DNA of 64,000 nt from Prauserella alba (GTDB lineage: Bacteria > Actinomycetota > Actinomycetes > Mycobacteriales > Pseudonocardiaceae). A program made the translations under genes and the position numbers. Positions 28,362-36,532 of the stretch are shown here, one piece after another; the stretch's first letter is position 1, and every line of letters starts with the position of its first letter. The notes below the pieces were generated by a model that saw nothing but the letters and a program-made list of their open reading frames with translations, was not told the DNA's origin and did not search any database. The stretch is taken from contig NZ_JAMTCH010000008.1 of assembly GCF_024171735.1 (NCBI RefSeq), forward strand, positions 62,001 to 126,000, read 5' to 3'.

Positions 28362-29957
28362 TCAGAAGCCGAGCGCATTGCCCACGCTACTGATCGCGTC
28401 GCCTGCCTTGTCCTTGGCACCGCCGACCGCGTCACCCACGGCCTGGCCCGCGTCGCTCACGGCATCGCCGGCACTCGTCGCCGCGTCGACCACACCGCCC
28501 GGGTCGACCGACACGTCGAAGCCGACCTTGCCGCCCACGCCGAGTGCCGCGCCGGCGGACGCGCCGATGTGGAACTTACCGTCGTCACCCATGCCGAACT
28601 GAGCGTCGGCGGACGCCCCGACACCGGCCCACGCCTCGCCGTTCACACCGGCCCCGACACCGGCGACCTCGCCGCCGACGTCACCGCTGGCCTTGGCACC
28701 GGCGAACGCCTCGGCGCTGACGTCGGCACCGGTGAGACCGACACTGGCGTCGGCCGACGCCTCGGCGCCCGCCATGGCCTCGCCGCTGGCCGACACACTG
28801 GCGTGGTCGCCGAAGTTCATCTCACCTTCGACATCGCCCCTGGCACCGACGAACGCCTCGGCACTGGCCTGCGCGCCGAGCGCGTCGACACTCGCCTCGG
28901 CATTGGCGTCGCCGCCCACGAACCCGCTGGCGCTGCCGCTGCCCGACACGCCCATCCCGGTGTCGAACTCGCCTTCCACCTCGCCCTTCGCCAGGTAGGC
29001 CTCGGCGTTCGCGCCGGCGGCGAAACCGTCCTCGGTGACCTCGGCGTACGCCCCGGCGCCGGCACCGAGCACCGAACCCGAACCGGAAGCACCCGCCGAC
29101 ATGTCGCCGTACTCGGCACCCACGTCGAACTCGCCGCCCGCGACCTCGACGTCGTCACCGACCTCGTGGCGCACGGGGTCGATGCCGAGCATGCCGGGGC
29201 CTGGCAGGTCGATGCCCAGGCTGTCGAACAGCTCCCTGGCGCCGTCGTGCATGAGCTTGTCGGCCGGTTCGTCGCCGACCGTGTTCTGGTAGCTGCTGTT
29301 GCCGTTCTGATCCGTCTGCCAGCCGCCGGTGTCGACGTCCTCCCACTGGCCGGTCTCCGGGTTGAACTGCCGCTGCGTCTGCCGGTTGTCGGCGCCGAAC
29401 TCCTGCTCCCCGAACTTGTGCTGGAACCGGCCCTCCTCGTCGTGGGTCATGCCGAGCGCCATGGCCACGACGCCGCCTTCCGCGGCGACGGCCTTCCTCG
29501 CAGCGTCGAGGATCTGCTGCGCCTCCGCCATGGCGGGCCCGCCCGGGTCCTCGAACGGTACCATCGGGCCGCCCACCATCGGGCCCAGCGCACGTTGCGC
29601 GTCGTACTGCGCCTTCGCCGCCCGGCTGGCCGCCCTCGCCTGGTGGTACAGCTCGATCGCACGCTGCGCCTCGCCCTGCCCCCAGGTCAGGATGTCGGCG
29701 TAGTTCGCCAACTGCTCGCCGCCCTGCCCGACGGCCTCGGCGGCCTGCCCCCACTTGGGCGGTTCCTCGGCGAAGACCGACCGGAACGTCGTCGCCGCGT
29801 CCCCGACCCAGCCGGCCGGGTCGATCGTGCCGAGCGTCGAACCGATCTCGTCGGCGACGTTGATCGGATCGACCAACGAGCCGAGATCGGACGAGATCAC
29901 CTCGGGTTCGCCGGGAATGAGCGCCTTCGGGTCGTCGGTCTGCCCCAGTTCCGCCAT
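28362..29957 (-). CDS. Long Ala/Gly-rich repetitive T7SS-associated protein
   Basis: A 531-residue protein. Residues 1-200 form an alpha-helical WXG100-like region (PAGWVGDAATTFRSVFAEEPP, WGQAAEAVGQGGEQLANYAD, WGQGEAQRAIELYHQARAAS), the type seen in putative T7SS-secreted proteins. A middle segment (about 170-270) is hydrophilic, with a WEDVDTGGWQTDQNGNSSY stretch. From about 270 to 500 the protein is built of imperfect repeats rich in Ala, Gly, Asp and Glu, for example SAEAFAGAKASGDVGGEVAG and NGEAWAGVGASADAQFGMGD. No cysteine and no recognisable toxin domain is seen. Start and upstream stop overlap. Confidence 0.75.
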   Translation of the reverse strand: MAELGQTDDPKALIPGEPEVISSDLGSLVDPINVADEIGSTLGTIDPAGWVGDAATTFRSVFAEEPPKWGQAAEAVGQGGEQLANYADILTWGQGEAQRAIELYHQARAASRAAKAQYDAQRALGPMVGGPMVPFEDPGGPAMAEAQQILDAARKAVAAEGGVVAMALGMTHDEEGRFQHKFGEQEFGADNRQTQRQFNPETGQWEDVDTGGWQTDQNGNSSYQNTVGDEPADKLMHDGARELFDSLGIDLPGPGMLGIDPVRHEVGDDVEVAGGEFDVGAEYGDMSAGASGSGSVLGAGAGAYAEVTEDGFAAGANAEAYLAKGEVEGEFDTGMGVSGSGSASGFVGGDANAEASVDALGAQASAEAFVGARGDVEGEMNFGDHASVSASGEAMAGAEASADASVGLTGADVSAEAFAGAKASGDVGGEVAGVGAGVNGEAWAGVGASADAQFGMGDDGKFHIGASAGAALGVGGKVGFDVSVDPGGVVDAATSAGDAVSDAGQAVGDAVGGAKDKAGDAISSVGNALGF

Positions 29958-30412
29958 CACCGCTCCTGTCCCTCGCTACCGGCACCGCCGTCGAGGACGG
30001 CGCTGATGCCCCCCGCGGCCGCGCCTCCCACGGCGCCGCCGAGGCCGCCCGCGATACCGCCCACGGCACCGCCGACCGCGCCGCCCACGGCTCCGCCTGC
30101 CGCCATACCGCCCGCGGCGCTCTCGACCGCGTTGCCCAGCGTGTCCAGCGACGACCGGGTGTCGTCATCGGATTCGAGGTACTGGGCGGCGGCCGACCCG
30201 AGCTGGCCCCCCAGTTCCTCGGCCTTGCCCTTCAACGTCTCGACACGCTTGCGCATGCTCTCGATGTAGAGCTGCCACGCCTGCTGCACCGCGTCGTTCC
30301 CGTAGTCGCCGCTCGGTCCCTGCCAGACCAGTCCGGCCGCGCCCCCTGCGGTCTCACCGATCCGTCCCGCGGTCCCGCGCAGTTCGTCAGGAACGGCATC
30401 GAAGCCTGTCAT
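29957..30412 (-). CDS. Small WXG100-like protein with glycine-zipper tail
   Basis: A 151-residue protein. Residues 1-95 look like a helical hairpin of the WXG100 type, with WQG (30-32) in the place of WxG and YLESD (78-82) matching the YxxxD/E export motif of ESX substrates. Residues 96-138 are a hydrophobic Gly/Ala run with repeated GGAVGGAVGG units, a glycine zipper that could insert in a membrane. The ATG at 30412 has AAGGAG upstream; the longer frame is ignored. It is the first gene of a four-gene overlapping operon. No EccA-E machinery is present in the window. Confidence 0.7.
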   Translation of the reverse strand: MTGFDAVPDELRGTAGRIGETAGGAAGLVWQGPSGDYGNDAVQQAWQLYIESMRKRVETLKGKAEELGGQLGSAAAQYLESDDDTRSSLDTLGNAVESAAGGMAAGGAVGGAVGGAVGGIAGGLGGAVGGAAAGGISAVLDGGAGSEGQER

Positions 30413-30577
30413 GGTCCCCAACTCCTTCACCTGTTCGGTGGCGCCGCCGGCAGCCGCACGGGCCGCGCTCGCCACCGCTCGTACGTAACCCATGACGCGG
30501 CACGGCACCGCCCGGTTCCCGTCCACAGGTAAATTTCCGCCAACTCGGGCAAACCACTCCCTGCTGCACACACGAAG

Positions 30578-30604
30578 GGCGGGCCGGGATGTCCCCGGCC
30601 CGCC
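30578..30604 (-). terminator. Terminator downstream of the Ebo-type operon
   Basis: GGCGGGCCGGG (30578-30588) and CCCGGCCCGCC (30594-30604) form an 11-bp perfect GC stem with a 5-nt loop, 98 bp after the end of the eboF-like gene. The hairpin with its flank is nearly identical (30 of 31 positions) to the one at 48421. Confidence 0.75.
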
Positions 30605-30701
30605 TCCCCGACCGGCCCGCGGGCCCGCACCCGGCGGTTCGGCGAGCCGCGGTCCGAGTCCGAGCCGGCCGGCGTGCAGTCTCAGCAGGTAGGAAGTCTC
30701 G

Positions 30702-32081
30702 TCACGTCGCTTCCGTCACCCCGGCCAACTCCAGCACCAGATCCCGGACGTCCGCGGCCGCGATGCGGTCGCGCTGCGTTGCCGGGTCGCTGCACAACAA
30801 CAACGGGCCCTCGGCAGGGTCGTCGGGCAGCCGGCCATGCGTGCCCTTCACCCAGCGCCCGTCCATCGGCACGACGTTCATCGTGTACCGCAGGCCCAGC
30901 TTCTTCCTCGCCAGCCCGAGCAACGCCCGTGCCTTCACCGTGGGATCGGCCGGGTCCAGGAACAGCTCCGCCGGGTCGTAACCGGGCTTGCGGTGGATGT
31001 CGACGCCGCGGGCGAAGTCCGGGGCGCGGGCGTCGTCCAGCCAGTAGTAGTACGTGAACCACGCGCCCTGCTCCGCGACCAACACCAACTCGCCCGCGCG
31101 CTCGTGGTCGATGCCGTAGTCCGCCTGCGCCTCGCGGTCCAGCACGAGGTCCACACCGGGCAGGTCCTGGCACAGCTTCGCCACCGACGCGACGTCGGCC
31201 GGGTTCGCGACGTAGACGTGCGCGACCTGGTGGTCGGCCACCGCGAACGCCCGCGACGTCCACGGGTCCAGGTACTCCATGCCCTCCTGGGTGTAGACCT
31301 CCAACAGTCCGGACTGCCGCAGCATCCGGTTGACGTCGACGGGCCGGGACGCGGGCGTGATGCCGTACTCGCTCACCACCACGACCGTCGCGCCGGACGC
31401 CCGCGCGTCGTCGAGCAGCGGCGCGACGGTGCGGTCGACGTCGCGCACGGCGGCGAGCGCCTGCGGACTGTCCGGGCCGTGGCGTTGCAGGTCGTAATCC
31501 AGGTGGGGGACGTACGCCAGCGTCAGGTCCGCGTCCGGCAGCAGCCGCCGGGACGCCCCGACCACCCATTCGCTGGAACGCAACGACGCCGTCGGGCCCC
31601 AGTAATTGAACAGCGGGAACGTGCCCAGCTCCTCGGTGAGCTCGTCGTGCAGCTCCGGCGGGCGCGCATAGCAGTCCGGCGACTTGCGGCCGTCGGCGTG
31701 ATAGACCGGGCGCGGCGTGATGGTCCAGTCGGTGCTGGCGCCCATCGCGTACCACCAGCACACGTTGGCCGCGCGGTAGCCGGGATCGGCGCGCCGGGCG
31801 GTCTCCCACACCTTCTCGCCCTGCACCAGCCGGTTGTGCTGGCGCCACAGGTAGACCTCGCCGAGATCGCGGAAGTACCAGCCGTTGCCGACGATGCCGT
31901 GCTCGCGCGGCGGACGTCCGGTGAGCATCGTGGATTGCGCCGAGCACGTGACGGCGGGCAGCACGGTGTCGAGCTGCGCCTGCCAGCCGTCCGCGGCGAG
32001 CGCGCGCAGGCGTGGCGCGTGCGCGAGCAGCCGTGGTGTCAGTCCGACGATGTTGAGCAGCAAAACCTTGTTCGTACTCAT
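30702..32081 (-). CDS. Alkaline phosphatase-superfamily protein (EboF-like)
   Basis: A 459-residue nucleotide pyrophosphatase/phosphodiesterase-like protein, the last gene of the Ebo-type cluster. The nucleophile threonine is likely in LPAVTCSAQSTMLTGRPPREHGI (shown in part), metal ligands in YVPHLDYDLQRHGPD and a late histidine in DIHRKPGYDP. The first metal-binding aspartate of the superfamily appears as asparagine (LLLNIVGLT), and the DDHG-type motif reads SEYGI, so activity may be altered. No signal peptide is seen, so it is cytoplasmic. The ATG at 32081 overlaps the eboE-like stop by 4 bp. Confidence 0.82.
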   Translation of the reverse strand: MSTNKVLLLNIVGLTPRLLAHAPRLRALAADGWQAQLDTVLPAVTCSAQSTMLTGRPPREHGIVGNGWYFRDLGEVYLWRQHNRLVQGEKVWETARRADPGYRAANVCWWYAMGASTDWTITPRPVYHADGRKSPDCYARPPELHDELTEELGTFPLFNYWGPTASLRSSEWVVGASRRLLPDADLTLAYVPHLDYDLQRHGPDSPQALAAVRDVDRTVAPLLDDARASGATVVVVSEYGITPASRPVDVNRMLRQSGLLEVYTQEGMEYLDPWTSRAFAVADHQVAHVYVANPADVASVAKLCQDLPGVDLVLDREAQADYGIDHERAGELVLVAEQGAWFTYYYWLDDARAPDFARGVDIHRKPGYDPAELFLDPADPTVKARALLGLARKKLGLRYTMNVVPMDGRWVKGTHGRLPDDPAEGPLLLCSDPATQRDRIAAADVRDLVLELAGVTEAT

Positions 32082-33244
32082 GTGGTCTCCAATCCGGCTC
32101 GCCGCATCCGGTCGGCGACCCAGCGCAGTTCGGCGGCGAGCCCGGAGACCAGCTCGGCGTCGGTGTTCGGGCGCTGCGCCTCCGGCAGCACCGACCAGGT
32201 GTAGGTCTCCATCTCGACGTGGTCGGTCAGCGCGGCCGGCCCGCCGAGCAGGGCGTCCAACGTCTCGCCGAGTTCGTGCTGTGTGGACTCCAGCGGTGGT
32301 TCGGGACGTCGATGGATCGGCACGTGGAAGTGCACGCGCCACGGCCCGGTGCCTCGCAACGCGCGGCGACCGTCGACGGCTTCCGGCAGGTCGTCGCGTT
32401 CGGCCACCCGCGACGGCCCGCGTTCGCGCACCTGGTGCAGGAATCGGTCCTCGGCGTACGACGACAACGCCTGCCGGGTGGCTACGTCACCCGGTGTCGC
32501 GGCGTGCAGCGCCGCCGAGGCCTGGGTCTTCACGATCGGCAGTCCGGCATCGGTGAGCCGCCGCACCGCCGACGCCGGGTCCTCGAACGCCACCGCGAGG
32601 TGGCAGGCGTCCAGGCACAGTCCGATGTGGTCGGTGTCGATGCCGGAGAGCTGTTCGATCGCGTCGTCGACCGTCTCCACCACGCAGCCGGGCTCGGGTT
32701 CCAGCCCGACCCGGATCGGCCTGCCGGTCTCGGCGGTTTGCTTGGCGAGCCCTTCCGCCAGCCGGTCCAGCAGCTCGCGTGCCCGCAGGCGCCGGTCGGA
32801 GTACCACGGCGCCCGCCACGCCAGCGGCACCGTCGAGATGCTCCCGCGCGCGGCGTCGTCCGGAAGCAGCCGCGCCAGCACCCGTGCGCACGTCAGGGTG
32901 TACTCCAGCCGCCGCGTCTCCACCCAATCGGGGCTGTACACCGCCTTCTTCACCACCGGGTCGTGGAACCCCTGGTACGGAAAGGCGTTCAGCGTGACGA
33001 CCTCGAGGCCGTGGTCGTCCAGAGTGGCCCGGAGCCGGTCCAGATCCGGATGGTCGGCCAGATGCGCGGCCAGCGGCGCGGGCAGCCACAGTCCGACGCC
33101 GAGCCGGTCGACGTCGAGTTCCGCGCGGATGCCGCCGCCGAACACCTGGAGCTGTCGCAACAGGCCGTCGATGTCCTCGGCGGGATGGACGTTGGTGCAG
33201 TACGCGAGATGGACGCGGCGGCCATCAGGGTGAGCGAAGCGCAT
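32078..33244 (-). CDS. Metabolite traffic protein EboE-like TIM barrel
   Basis: A 388-residue xylose-isomerase-like TIM barrel. Conserved pieces are LAYCTNVHPAEDIDGLLRQL, VVTLNAFPYQGFHDPVVKKAVY, GLEPEPGCVVETVDDAIEQL and GLCLDACHLAVAFEDP, with E and D/H at positions typical of metal-binding barrels. These blocks match EboE of Ebo clusters, which in cyanobacteria are needed to move scytonemin precursors to the periplasm and in other bacteria occur with uncharacterised metabolites. Biochemical function is unknown. The gene follows the TatD-like gene by 9 bp and overlaps the phosphatase-like gene by 4 bp. Confidence 0.85.
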   Translation of the reverse strand: MRFAHPDGRRVHLAYCTNVHPAEDIDGLLRQLQVFGGGIRAELDVDRLGVGLWLPAPLAAHLADHPDLDRLRATLDDHGLEVVTLNAFPYQGFHDPVVKKAVYSPDWVETRRLEYTLTCARVLARLLPDDAARGSISTVPLAWRAPWYSDRRLRARELLDRLAEGLAKQTAETGRPIRVGLEPEPGCVVETVDDAIEQLSGIDTDHIGLCLDACHLAVAFEDPASAVRRLTDAGLPIVKTQASAALHAATPGDVATRQALSSYAEDRFLHQVRERGPSRVAERDDLPEAVDGRRALRGTGPWRVHFHVPIHRRPEPPLESTQHELGETLDALLGGPAALTDHVEMETYTWSVLPEAQRPNTDAELVSGLAAELRWVADRMRRAGLETT

Positions 33245-33253
33245 GCCGCCCCC

Positions 33254-34114
33254 TCACGCCGGACGCTGGCCGCGCAGCACCGAGTTGCCCTCGAACGTCG
33301 CGGTCTGATCGATATCGACCGGGTCGAGGAGCAGCCGTCCACTCTGGCCGTAGAACGCGACGGGGTTGCGCCACAGCACGCGGTCGACGTCGTCCTCGCT
33401 GAACCCGGCGCCGCGCATCGCCTGCCCGGTCTTGGCGGTCTTCAGCGGGTCACTGCGGCCCCAGTCGGCGGCGGAGTTGACGATCATTCGGTCCAGGCCG
33501 TGGTCGGCGAGGATCCGGACCATGCGACGTTCGTCCATTTTGGTGTCCGGGTAGATGGAGAACCCGAGCCAGCAGCCGGACCCGGCCACCATGTCGACGG
33601 TGACCTCGTTCAGGTGATCGACCAGCACCCGTTCCGGTGGCAGCCCGGACGCCGCGACCAGTTCCAGGGTGCGGCGGGTGCCCTCGACCTTGTCGCGGTG
33701 CGGGGTGTGCACCAGCACCGGCAGGTCGTGCTCCCCGGCGAGGTCGAGCTGCCGGACGAACGCCTTCTCCTCGTCGTCGGTCATCGAGTCGAACCCGACT
33801 TCGCCTACCGCCACCACGCCGTCCTTGGCGAGGTAGCGCGGCAGCGCGTCCAGCACCTCGGCGCACCGGGGGTCGTTGGCCTCCTTCGGGTTGAGCGCGA
33901 TCGTGCAGTGGTGGCGGATGCCGAACTGGGCGGCACGGAACCGTTCCCAGCCGACGAGCGCGTCGAAGTAGTCGTAGAACGACGCGGCGCTGCTGCGCGG
34001 CTGGCCGAGCCAGAAAGCCGGTTCGGTGACGGCGCGGACCCCGGCGGCGTACATGGCTTCGTAGTCGTCGGTGGTGCGGGAGGTCATGTGGATGTGGGGG
34101 TCGAAGATGCGCAT
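33254..34114 (-). CDS. TatD family hydrolase (EboB-like)
   Basis: A 286-residue metal-dependent hydrolase of the amidohydrolase superfamily. Metal ligands are visible as DPHIHM (residues 5-10), E in VAVGEVGFDS, H in VLVHTPH, H in LVDHLNEV and D in NSAADWG. In Ebo clusters this is EboB. It differs from DNase-type TatD by an insert after the first strand and a C-terminal tail (LLLDPVDIDQTATFEGNSVL). The ATG shares bases with the eboA-like stop (TGATG), so the pair is coupled. Confidence 0.85.
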   Translation of the reverse strand: MRIFDPHIHMTSRTTDDYEAMYAAGVRAVTEPAFWLGQPRSSAASFYDYFDALVGWERFRAAQFGIRHHCTIALNPKEANDPRCAEVLDALPRYLAKDGVVAVGEVGFDSMTDDEEKAFVRQLDLAGEHDLPVLVHTPHRDKVEGTRRTLELVAASGLPPERVLVDHLNEVTVDMVAGSGCWLGFSIYPDTKMDERRMVRILADHGLDRMIVNSAADWGRSDPLKTAKTGQAMRGAGFSEDDVDRVLWRNPVAFYGQSGRLLLDPVDIDQTATFEGNSVLRGQRPA

Positions 34115-34797
34115 CAGTCCTCCTGGTCGTGCCGCACGCGTTGCTGGTCGGGGACAGTTCCCCCATCGAGGTCCGGGCGTTTCGAGGTCAACCGGTTGAG
34201 CAGGCAGGTCGCGTCGGCCGGGACGTCACGGCCCGCCGCACGACGCTCGGCGGCGAAGCCTTCAACCATCCGGGCCAACTCGGCGTCGCCACGCTCCGCG
34301 AAGCCGGACACCGCCGCCAGCGGAACGCCGGTGAACAGGCACTTCAGCACGCCGTGCCGCCAGTTGTGCGGGTCGAGGTGCTTGGCCGCGTACGGCCCGA
34401 GGGCCGCCGCGATGAGCCGGGTGTCGTTGCCACGGAGGGCGTCCCCTACCAGGTCGAGCGCGGCGTTCCCCACGTCGAGGTGGTCCACAGCCCTCAGCAC
34501 GGCGCGTTTCTCGTCGGCGTCGCCATGCCGGTACAGCGCGCCGATCTCCGTCACGAGGGCATCCCGATTCCAGGCCTGCGCCGCGGCACGAAGCAACGCG
34601 ACCCTGGCCTGGTCCTCGATCCGAGGCGTGACCATGCCGTCGGGGTCGTCCGGGTCGGCCGGTCCCCTGCCGACGGCGCGCGCCACGGCGGGGAACAGCA
34701 CCGCGATCCGCGCCGGGGTGGACGTCACCTCGCCGGTCAGCTCGGTCAGCCTGGCCCTGCCCTCGGTGCCGAGCACGTCGTCCAGCAGGTCGGTCAC
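34114..34797 (-). CDS. EboA domain protein
   Basis: A 227-residue, mostly helical protein. Segments ARIAVLFPAVARAVGR, RVALLRAAAQAWNRDALV, EKRAVLRAVDHLDVG and YAAKHLDPHNWRHGVLKCLFTGVPLA (in parts) match the EboA family, with the HLDPHNWRHGVLKCLF stretch the most diagnostic. EboA has no known catalytic activity. Presence of this family is what marks the locus as Ebo-type. Overlaps the neighbouring TIM-barrel and TatD genes by a few bases at both ends. Confidence 0.85.
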   Translation of the reverse strand: MTDLLDDVLGTEGRARLTELTGEVTSTPARIAVLFPAVARAVGRGPADPDDPDGMVTPRIEDQARVALLRAAAQAWNRDALVTEIGALYRHGDADEKRAVLRAVDHLDVGNAALDLVGDALRGNDTRLIAAALGPYAAKHLDPHNWRHGVLKCLFTGVPLAAVSGFAERGDAELARMVEGFAAERRAAGRDVPADATCLLNRLTSKRPDLDGGTVPDQQRVRHDQED

Positions 34798-35654
34798 GGC
34801 GTCACCTCCGCCGCGAGGGCCGCCGCCTGCGCGGTGCGCAACGCGTCGAGCGAACGCGCGGCCACGGCCGGTGCAGCGTGGGAATGCCGGGGCAGCTCCA
34901 CGCTGACCAGGCCCTGATAACCGACGGCGAGCAGCGCGCGGAGCGTGGCGGGCAGGTCGACGTCGCCGTCGCCGAACTCCAGGTGTTCGTGCACCCCGGG
35001 TCGCATGTCGTCGATCTGCACGTTGCCCAGCAGCGGCCCGACGTCACGGATGCGGTCCTGCGGCGGGGCGGGTTCGTTGCAGACGCAGTGTCCGACGTCG
35101 ACGGTCACCGTGAGGTGTTCGGGTTCGCCGAGCCTGCGGCGCAGGTCCAACACCCCGTCGAGGGTGTCGACGAACATGCCCGGCTCCGGTTCGAACGCGC
35201 ACCGCACGTCCCGGCGTTCGGCCTCGGCCAGCACCTGCTCGACGCCGCTGGTGAGCCGGTGCCAGCCCTGTAGAGCGCCGGCGCCCTCGGGCAATGTCCC
35301 CGACCAGAACGACACCGCCTCCGCGCCGAGATCGGCGGCGACGCGGATCGCGCGATGCAGGTAGTCGATCCGGCGCTCGCGGCCGACGTCGGACACCAGC
35401 GTCGGTTCGTGTTTGCGCCACGGGTCCATGACGTAGCGGGCGCCCGTCTCGATGACGACGGCGAGCCCGTACGCGGCAAGCCGGCGGCGCACGTCGTCGG
35501 TGCGGGCGGCGAGGTCGGGCGCGAACGGGTCGAGATGCGGATGGTCGAGGGTGAGCGCGACACCGTCGTAGCCGAGATCGGCGATCACGCCGAGGGCGTC
35601 GTCCAGGCGGTGTCCGGCGAATCCGTTGGTGCCGTAGCCGAAGCGCAGGGTCAT
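34794..35654 (-). CDS. Sugar phosphate isomerase/epimerase-like TIM barrel
   Basis: A 286-residue AP-endonuclease-2/xylose-isomerase-like barrel. It begins MTLRFGYGTNGFAGHRLDDAL and shows VALTLDHPHLDPF, VIETGARYVMDPWRKHEPTL, CAFEPEPGMFVDTLDG and VTVDVGHCVCNEP, with H, E, D and H candidates for a divalent metal site. A second TIM barrel besides EboE is typical of the actinobacterial version of this cluster. It may isomerise or epimerise the cyclitol-like intermediate, but this is not established. Confidence 0.82.
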   Translation of the reverse strand: MTLRFGYGTNGFAGHRLDDALGVIADLGYDGVALTLDHPHLDPFAPDLAARTDDVRRRLAAYGLAVVIETGARYVMDPWRKHEPTLVSDVGRERRIDYLHRAIRVAADLGAEAVSFWSGTLPEGAGALQGWHRLTSGVEQVLAEAERRDVRCAFEPEPGMFVDTLDGVLDLRRRLGEPEHLTVTVDVGHCVCNEPAPPQDRIRDVGPLLGNVQIDDMRPGVHEHLEFGDGDVDLPATLRALLAVGYQGLVSVELPRHSHAAPAVAARSLDALRTAQAAALAAEVTP

Positions 35655-36532
35655 GTCGGCGACACCACCTTCGAGGCCAGCCGCGCGATCGGTCCAGCGG
35701 CCAGGAGTCCCGCGGCGAGCCCGATCGCCCCGGTCCCCGCCACGAGAGCGGCATGCAATCCGATAACGCCTCGCACGCCTGCGCCGGTCGCGGTGCGTAC
35801 CGTGGCGGCGTCCGGGTTGCGCGCGGCGCGGGCCTGCGCACGGCCGACGGTGCCCGCGTACGTGGCGGCGAACGCGGCGCCGGCGACGGCGCGTCGCGTG
35901 TCGTGGGCGCGCCGGCCGCGACGTCGAGGTAGCGCGGCGGCCGCAGCCGCACCGGCCGCCGACGCCGTCGTGGCGAGTGCCGCCAGGCCGGTGCGCCGCG
36001 ATCCACCGTGCACCTCACCCCTACTCAGGCTGGTGACACCGAGCGTGTGCCCGGCGACCGCGGAGGCCGGCAGTGCCGCCCTCCGCGGTCGACCCCCAGC
36101 TCCGAGCAACACGTCCAACCCCCGCGCGGCCGCCATCACGGCGGGTCCGGCCGGGGTGTCTTTCGCGGCGAGGTCGTACGTCCACGCCGCGGCGGCGACC
36201 GGCACCGCGACCCGCACGGCGGCGCGGCCGCCCACGGCAGTGGCGATGCCCAGGCCCGCCCCGGTCAACCCGGCCGCCAGCGCGAGTGCCTCGCCGGGAC
36301 GCACCCTGCCGGACGGGATCGGGCGCTCGGGGCGTTCCACGGCGTCGAGCGAGCGGTCGGCGTAGTCGTTGAGCGCCATGCCCGCCAGGTAGAAGCACGC
36401 CGAGGCGGCCGGCATCGCCCAGCCACGCTTACCGTACGGCCAGCCCGCCGCCGCCCCGCCGGCAAGGCTGTCACCGGGGATGGTCAGTACGGCCGGCAGC
36501 CGTACCAACTCGACCGCGTCCCGGGTCTTCAT
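35651..36532 (-). CDS. UbiA-like prenyltransferase (SCO3242/EboC type)
   Basis: A 293-residue membrane protein of the UbiA superfamily with eight or nine predicted helices. The first prenyl-diphosphate motif is NDYADRSLD (residues 55-63) in the wider ALNDYADRSLDAVERPERP; the second is YDLAAKD, followed by PAVMAAARGLDVLLGAG. Between the two halves lies an unusually arginine-rich loop (PRRRGRRAHDTRR). It would attach a polyprenyl chain to a polar acceptor at the membrane. Sandwiched between a MIPS-like cyclase and EboA, a cyclitol acceptor is a reasonable guess. Confidence 0.88.
   Translation of the reverse strand: MKTRDAVELVRLPAVLTIPGDSLAGGAAAGWPYGKRGWAMPAASACFYLAGMALNDYADRSLDAVERPERPIPSGRVRPGEALALAAGLTGAGLGIATAVGGRAAVRVAVPVAAAAWTYDLAAKDTPAGPAVMAAARGLDVLLGAGGRPRRAALPASAVAGHTLGVTSLSRGEVHGGSRRTGLAALATTASAAGAAAAAALPRRRGRRAHDTRRAVAGAAFAATYAGTVGRAQARAARNPDAATVRTATGAGVRGVIGLHAALVAGTGAIGLAAGLLAAGPIARLASKVVSPT

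Noticed and set aside
28362-29957. Polymorphic toxin interpretation of the repetitive T7SS-associated protein
   Set aside because: No toxin-like C-terminal domain, no variable tip after a pretoxin motif, and no adjacent immunity-like gene.
32219-34906. 895-codon plus-strand open frame across the Ebo genes
   Set aside because: No ribosome binding site or recognisable motif; mirrors overlapping minus-strand genes with strong family matches.
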